Positions 52,610 through 56,377 of a DNA stretch of 56,377 nucleotides are shown piece after piece. A model generated the notes under the pieces. It did no database searches and was not told the origin of the DNA. It saw nothing but the letters and a program-made list of their open reading frames with translations. Made by a program: the position numbers and the translations under genes. Position 1 is the stretch's first letter. Every line of letters starts with the position of its first letter. Source of the DNA: Neocallimastix lanati (nom. inval.). Taxonomy: Eukaryota; Neocallimastigomycota; Neocallimastigomycetes; Neocallimastigales; Neocallimastigaceae. The stretch spans positions 15,001-71,377 of the forward strand of contig JACVTC010000271.1 in NCBI GenBank assembly GCA_016946835.1, given 5' to 3'.

Positions 52610-52920
52610 ATCTATTACAACTGCCGACCACGCAGAGGGACCTTAGTATTTCGGTATACTAAGTGAATTTGCCTGAGTCAAGTGGAGGAGCACCCAAACC
52701 GTGTTGAACGTATAATGGGTGATCTATAGGGTAATTTCTGCTTCCCAACAGTATTTACCGCTATATCTAATCGGGGTTCGATTAGTTAGTAACCGGCCCC
52801 TCTCCAGACACCTGATTAAACCACTCGCAATTATAGAATTATCTATAACTGCTTAGTACGCAGTACACTCAGTATATAGTTTTATTTGGAGCACGCGAAG
52901 ACCAAATAAAACTGATGTTA
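52610..52920 (-). other. Hairpin-rich G+C-richer leader domain
   Basis: Perfect or near-perfect stems follow one another: CTTAGTAT 52642/ATACTAAG 52656 (6-nt loop); CTAATCG 52767/CGATTAG 52779 (5-nt loop); TTATAG 52831/CTATAA 52843, extended by GCA/TGC past a mismatch; GTAC either side of GCA near 52,860; and a 12-bp stem AGTTTTATTTGG 52878/CCAAATAAAACT 52902. Base composition is close to balanced here, unlike the surrounding leader. It looks like a structured RNA domain. Function is not known from sequence. Confidence 0.65.
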
Positions 52921-53033
52921 ATTTTTATTACTACCACAACAACAACAATCACAACAACAACACCAACCACAACAACAACACAAAAACCGATAACAATAAA
53001 AAAAAATTTGATGATGATGAATGTAAAAGTGTG

Positions 53034-53037
<4 letters not shown>

Positions 53038-53112
<75 letters not shown>
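53038..53112. repeat. 75-nt uninterrupted poly-T (poly-A in the element RNA)
   Basis: Seventy-five T in a row inside the retrotransposon leader, so the sense transcript would carry an internal poly-A tract 1 kb upstream of gag. Confidence 0.9.
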
Positions 53113-53119
<7 letters not shown>

Positions 53120-53214
53120 TAATTTAATTTAATTTAATTCTATTAAATTTAATTTTAAAAAAAAAAATTATTCTCATAATTCCAAAAAAAAAAATAAGTC
53201 CTAGTAGTTCCAAT

Positions 53215-53622
53215 TTCCTTCTTGGTCTTCTCCTTCTTGGTCTTCTCCTTCTTGGTCTCTTCTTCTTGGTCTTCTTCTTGTTCTTCTTCTTGGTCTTCTT
53301 CTTGGTCTTCTTCTTGGTCTTCTTCTTGGTCTTCTTCTTGGTCTTCTTCTTGGTCTTCTTCTTGGTCTTCTTCTTGGTCTTCTTCTTGGTCTTCTTCTTG
53401 GTTTTCTTCTTGGTCTTCTTTTTCTTGGTCTTCTTCCACTTGGTTTTCTTCTTGGTCTTCTTTTTCTTGGTCTTCTTCCACTTGGTCTACTTCTTGGTCT
53501 TCTTTTTCTTGGTCTTCTTCCACTTGGTCTACTTCTTGGTCTTCTTTTTCTTGGTCTTCTTCCACTTGGTCTACTTCTTCTTCTTCTTCTACTTCTTCTA
53601 CTTCTTCTTCTTCTTCTTCTTC

Positions 53623-53653
<31 letters not shown>

Positions 53654-53703
53654 ACTTCTTCTTCTTCTTCTACTTCTTCTACTTCTTCTTCTTCTTCTTC
53701 TTC

Positions 53704-53734
<31 letters not shown>

Positions 53735-53751
53735 ACTTCTTCTTCTTCTTC

Positions 53752-53783
<32 letters not shown>

Positions 53784-53803
53784 CTTCTTCTTCTTCTTCT
53801 TCC
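53215..53803 (-). repeat. GAA-rich tandem repeat block in the leader
   Basis: About 590 bp of (CTT)n with TAC interruptions runs into CTTCTTGGT and CTTCTTGGTCTTC units (sense strand GAA, GAAGAAGAC, CAA). On the sense strand one frame stays open across the block and into the LTR, reading Glu, Val, Asp and Gln repeats, but it has no ATG in that stretch. The antisense frames read Ser-rich or Phe-rich repeats. I treat it as repeat expansion, not a gene. Confidence 0.8.
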
Positions 53804-53818
53804 CCGATATCTCCACCA
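53802..53818 (-). other. Primer-binding site
   Basis: Four bases inside the 5' LTR the element strand reads TGGTGGAGATATCGGGG. Its complement CCCCGATATCTCCACCA has the layout of a tRNA 3' end: CCCGA as T-stem, TATCTCC as acceptor strand, A as discriminator, then CCA. I cannot assign the amino acid. The initiator-Met primer of Ty3 does not match. Confidence 0.65.
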
Positions 53819-53822
53819 ATTT

Positions 53823-54852
53823 TGGTAGACTCGGGGTTGACACTTAGATATTTAAAATCAAGCAGGGGGGGACGGGTATTACCCTGCTTTGATTTTAAAA
53901 AAAAAAATAAATCTTTCTTTATTAAAAATTATTTATTTTTTTTTTTTTTTTTTTTATTAATATAAAAGTTTTTTTATTTAAAGTACACATATTTAATTTT
54001 TAAGAAATTGTTACAATATTTATATTTTTTTATAAATTTAAAGTATAATTAATTGTTTATAATTTAAGTAATTTTATAGAATTATTGAATTAATTTTATA
54101 TCAATAATTCATTTTTGTTTTAATTTTTATAAATATAATAATATAATATTCAAATATAATTTAATTAAAAATAATTATAAAATAAATATATAGAAAATAG
54201 TTTTTACTATTTTCTTTAATATTTTTAAGTTAAATAAATTGTTTTTAAAGATTAATATAATAAATTTAATAATCTTTAATTATTTTAAATAATACTTGTA
54301 ATTATTTTCAAAATAAAATAAAATTTTTATAATATTTAATTAATAAATTTGATAATATTTAAATAATAATTTTTATAATAAGTAATAATTTTTAATAATA
54401 ATTTTTAATAATAAATTTAATTAATAATCTTAATAATTTTATAATAATATTTAATAGTTATAATAAATAAATTTTTATAATAATATTTAATAATTTTAAT
54501 AATTTTATAATATTAATAATTTATAATAATTTTTAGAATAATATTTAATTAATAATTTTAATAATTTTATAATAATTTTTATAATAATATTTAATTAATA
54601 GTTTTAATAATTTAGTATCTTAAAAGTATAATTTTAATATTTACAATTGTATTTTAATATATACATATATTTAATAATATAACAATAAAGTAATTAATTA
54701 AAATTTATTTACATTATTTACAAGTGTAAATTAATTTATATCAAAATAAATTAAATTTACAATGAGGTTTAGGTTATGAAGAATATAGGAAAGTACAATT
54801 TAGTAAAGAATTATTAATAATAAAATAAAGGTTATTAATTCATTCTTTACCA
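53823..54852 (-). repeat. 5' LTR (1,030 bp)
   Basis: Matches the left LTR (45,966-47,040) over nearly its whole length and shares the TGGTA...TACCA ends and the U5 hairpin. It differs by lacking the 58-bp duplication, by a longer poly-T near 53,940, and by scattered changes such as CAAGTGTAAATT for CAAATTAAAATT near 54,722. It should carry the element promoter. No single TATA box stands out in the AT-rich sequence. Confidence 0.9.
53850..53899 (-). terminator. Conserved hairpin near the LTR end (5' LTR copy)
   Basis: Same stem as in the 3' LTR: arms 53850-53867 and 53882-53899 with a G-rich loop. In the genomic RNA start region this would lie in U5, close to the primer-binding site. Confidence 0.5.
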
Positions 54853-54856
54853 TCAC
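54853..54856. repeat. Target-site duplication TCAC (right copy)
   Basis: Immediately follows the right LTR and matches TCAC at 45,962-45,965. Confidence 0.8.
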
Positions 54857-55158
54857 TGTTAAGGTTTTAGAGAATTAAATAAAAATAAAGTAAGGAAACA
54901 CAAATTTTATTTATTTATTTATTATTTTTATTTATAAATTTATTTGATTTTATTTGATGATATTTAAAAATTAGTAGCAAAATTTACAACTATTTATACT
55001 TTTTTCAAGGCATAAAAGTTGTTCTTGCCACTAAATTACATTTTATTTATTTTTTTTTTTTTTATAAAAACTATTAAATTTAAATTGAATTTTATAATTA
55101 GTTATATAAAATTTAATTATAACAATATAAATAAAATACATTTATAATATTAATAAAA

Positions 55159-55215
<57 letters not shown>

Positions 55216-55711
55216 TTATTTATTTAAAAATATCTAAAATATTACTAATAAGAATTTATTTAATTGGCTATAATTTTTATTACAATCTGTTAAAATATTC
55301 AAATAAAAATAAAAATACTATTCTAATATAAAGGTTTTTAATAAAATAAAATATTTTTCAATATAAAATAAAACATTTCGATATAAAATTTTATAATAAA
55401 AAGTTAAAATATAATATATAAATTTTTAATTATCAATATATAAAAATATTATTAATATAAATTTTCATTATTAATATAAAAAAAATAAGATTTATTATTA
55501 ATATTGCTAATATAAGTTTTAAATATATAAAAATATTACTATTAATATAAGATTTAATATAAAAATATAAAGTTTAATATAATTTTTGATTTAATTTTTG
55601 ATCTTTGGATTTAAAAATTTATTAAAGTACAAAAATAATAATGTACACATAATGTATTAGAAATAAATCGTAGATTTAATTAAGAATGCATTATTTAGTA
55701 CATTCTTATCA
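54857..55711 (-). mobile_element. 3' LTR (part) of a second, related element
   Basis: Directly downstream of the second pol gene, GGGGCATC is followed by TTGATAAGAATG, the counterpart of the first element's LTR start (TGGTAAAGAATG). From there leftward the DNA has LTR-like texture plus a 53-nt poly-T (55,161-55,213). No matching LTR end is certain before the complete element begins at 54,852. A TGATA at 54,958 would give an LTR of about 750 bp. Otherwise the LTR may continue across the insertion at 45,965 leftward, for example to the TGATCG at 45,384. Confidence 0.5.
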
Positions 55712-55729
55712 AGATGCCCCGACGAAGAC

Positions 55730-56377
55730 TCAAGCTTCTCTGTAAGCGGAGTTAAACTTTACTAAATTTTTAAAGTGAACATTCCTATCGAGTTGCTTTC
55801 CAGTCTTCTGATCGATTAAGGTTGCCGTGTTGAATTGAATTTTTAAAATTTTAAATGGTCCATTGTAATATGGTTCTAGCTTAGTGCGGCTAAAGTTTCT
55901 AACAAGAACAAGATCACCAGCTTTTAATTCTTTTCCTTTTTTCATACTTATTTGTTCTTCTCGTCTTGTTGCCCAATACTTGTTAGCATTCTTCACATTT
56001 TCGCATGCTTCTCTAGTCCATTGATAATGACGAACAAATTTTTCCATTAAAATTTCATCATACGATTTACCTGCATTTTCAATTGTTCTTATGGCTATAT
56101 CATAAGGCTGTTGGTCTTCTCTTCCATATACTAATTCAAAACTAGAATGTCCGGTAGCTGTGTTTTTGGTAGTTCGAAGTGCCCATAAAGCAGAAGGTAA
56201 AACTTCATCCCAATCTTGATTTTTCCTTCCTAATAAACGAAGTAATTTTCCAATTTCTTTATTTCGGTTTTCAGTGAGACCATTGGATTCAGGGTGATAG
56301 GTAGCTATGAATTTTACATAAACATCATAAAGATCAAGAAAGATTTTAGTCATATCAGAAGTGAATTGGACTCCATT
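55730..56377 (-). CDS. pol: Second retrotransposon Pol, integrase C-terminus (cut by window edge)
   Basis: The frame is open to the window edge, so only the last 215 residues are visible. It begins inside the integrase core at the NGVQFTSD motif (the Asp lies just beyond the edge), keeps HPESNGLTENRNKEIG with the catalytic Glu, and ends with the GPF-type module (SRTKLEPYYNGPFKI) and KFNSAYREA. It aligns without gaps along most of its length with residues 1137-1345 of the first Pol but differs at many positions, including frequent synonymous third-base changes, so it is an older or separate lineage of the same family. It has the same orientation, with no stop or frameshift in the visible part. 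Confidence 0.9.
   Translation of the reverse strand, partial: NGVQFTSDMTKIFLDLYDVYVKFIATYHPESNGLTENRNKEIGKLLRLLGRKNQDWDEVLPSALWALRTTKNTATGHSSFELVYGREDQQPYDIAIRTIENAGKSYDEILMEKFVRHYQWTREACENVKNANKYWATRREEQISMKKGKELKAGDLVLVRNFSRTKLEPYYNGPFKILKIQFNTATLIDQKTGKQLDRNVHFKNLVKFNSAYREA

Larger units (their letters stand above)
52070..53822 (-). other. Long 5' leader of the retrotransposon
   Basis: 1.75 kb lies between the 5' LTR and the gag ATG, much longer than usual. In transcript order it holds the primer-binding site, a GAA-rich repeat block, a 75-nt poly-A (poly-T on plus), a G+C-richer hairpin-rich block, AT filler with poly-A, and a second hairpin pair. No ATG-started protein is evident. Packaging, dimerisation or cap-independent start of Gag translation are plausible roles (inference). 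Confidence 0.6.
45966..54852 (-). mobile_element. Complete Ty3/gypsy-class LTR retrotransposon (8,887 bp)
   Basis: All parts of an autonomous element are present on the minus strand, from right to left: 5' LTR, primer-binding site, 1.75-kb leader, gag, pol (protease, reverse transcriptase, RNase H, integrase, in the order that defines Ty3/gypsy rather than copia), polypurine tract and 3' LTR. Both LTRs end TGGTA...TACCA and the whole is flanked by TCAC duplications. Neither reading frame is broken. The LTRs are nearly identical apart from a 58-bp internal duplication in the left copy, homopolymer or indel changes near the U5 hairpin and a few substitutions, so insertion was recent and the copy may be active. 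No chromodomain or envelope gene is visible. Confidence 0.92.

Noticed and set aside
52741-52800. A tRNA, because of CGGGGTTCGATTAG
   Set aside because: The T-loop-like word is part of a 7-bp hairpin and no D-arm, anticodon arm or acceptor stem can be fitted around it.
53222-53965. Ser/Trp-rich and Phe-rich plus-strand frames and a Glu-rich minus-strand frame
   Set aside because: All come from the CTT/GAA repeat block of the retrotransposon leader. The minus frame has no ATG in the open stretch and its listed-type start would be GTG.

Overview
The window reads as nuclear DNA of an extremely A+T-rich eukaryote, most probably an anaerobic gut fungus (Neocallimastigomycota). This is inference. 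It rests on intergenic DNA made almost wholly of homopolymers and AT microsatellites, a forkhead transcription factor (an opisthokont-type gene) with a likely GT-AG intron, a bacterial-style sugar O-acetyltransferase of a kind common in rumen fungi, and a Ty3/gypsy-class retrotransposon.

Layout. 1-10.8 kb is AT-rich DNA with simple repeats and no gene I can support. 10.79-11.58 kb carries one intact minus-strand gene, a maltose/galactoside-type O-acetyltransferase. About 22 kb of gene desert follows (11.6-33.5 kb). It holds several minisatellites (63-, 49- and about 52-bp units) and one G+C-richer island at 19.5-20.2 kb of unknown nature. 33.48-35.49 kb carries a plus-strand forkhead gene, and I propose an upstream mini-exon and a 214-bp intron for it. 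35.5-43.8 kb is again repeat-rich DNA, with a tandem 286-bp duplication and long (TAA)n and (TTTTTTA)n arrays.

From about 44.7 kb the texture changes to AT-rich DNA with few homopolymers and many perfect hairpins. A complete 8,887-bp minus-strand LTR retrotransposon lies at 45,966-54,852. It has 1.03-1.08 kb LTRs ending TGGTA...TACCA, a 4-bp target duplication TCAC, a tRNA-type primer site, a 1.75-kb structured leader, gag, and pol (protease, RT, RNase H, integrase). Gag and pol are joined by a textbook -1 frameshift signal, TTTAAAT plus a hairpin, at the gag stop codon. A second, diverged element in the same orientation enters from the right edge (integrase C-terminus, 55,730-56,377). The complete element appears to have inserted into, or just beyond, the 3' LTR of that relative.

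The two cellular genes are unrelated single genes. The retroelement parts form one functional unit: LTR promoter, structured leader, Gag, and a frameshifted Gag-Pol. The observations most worth follow-up are the frameshift cassette, the multi-hairpin leader, the hairpin conserved near the end of both LTRs, and the hairpin-dense DNA flanking the insertion site.
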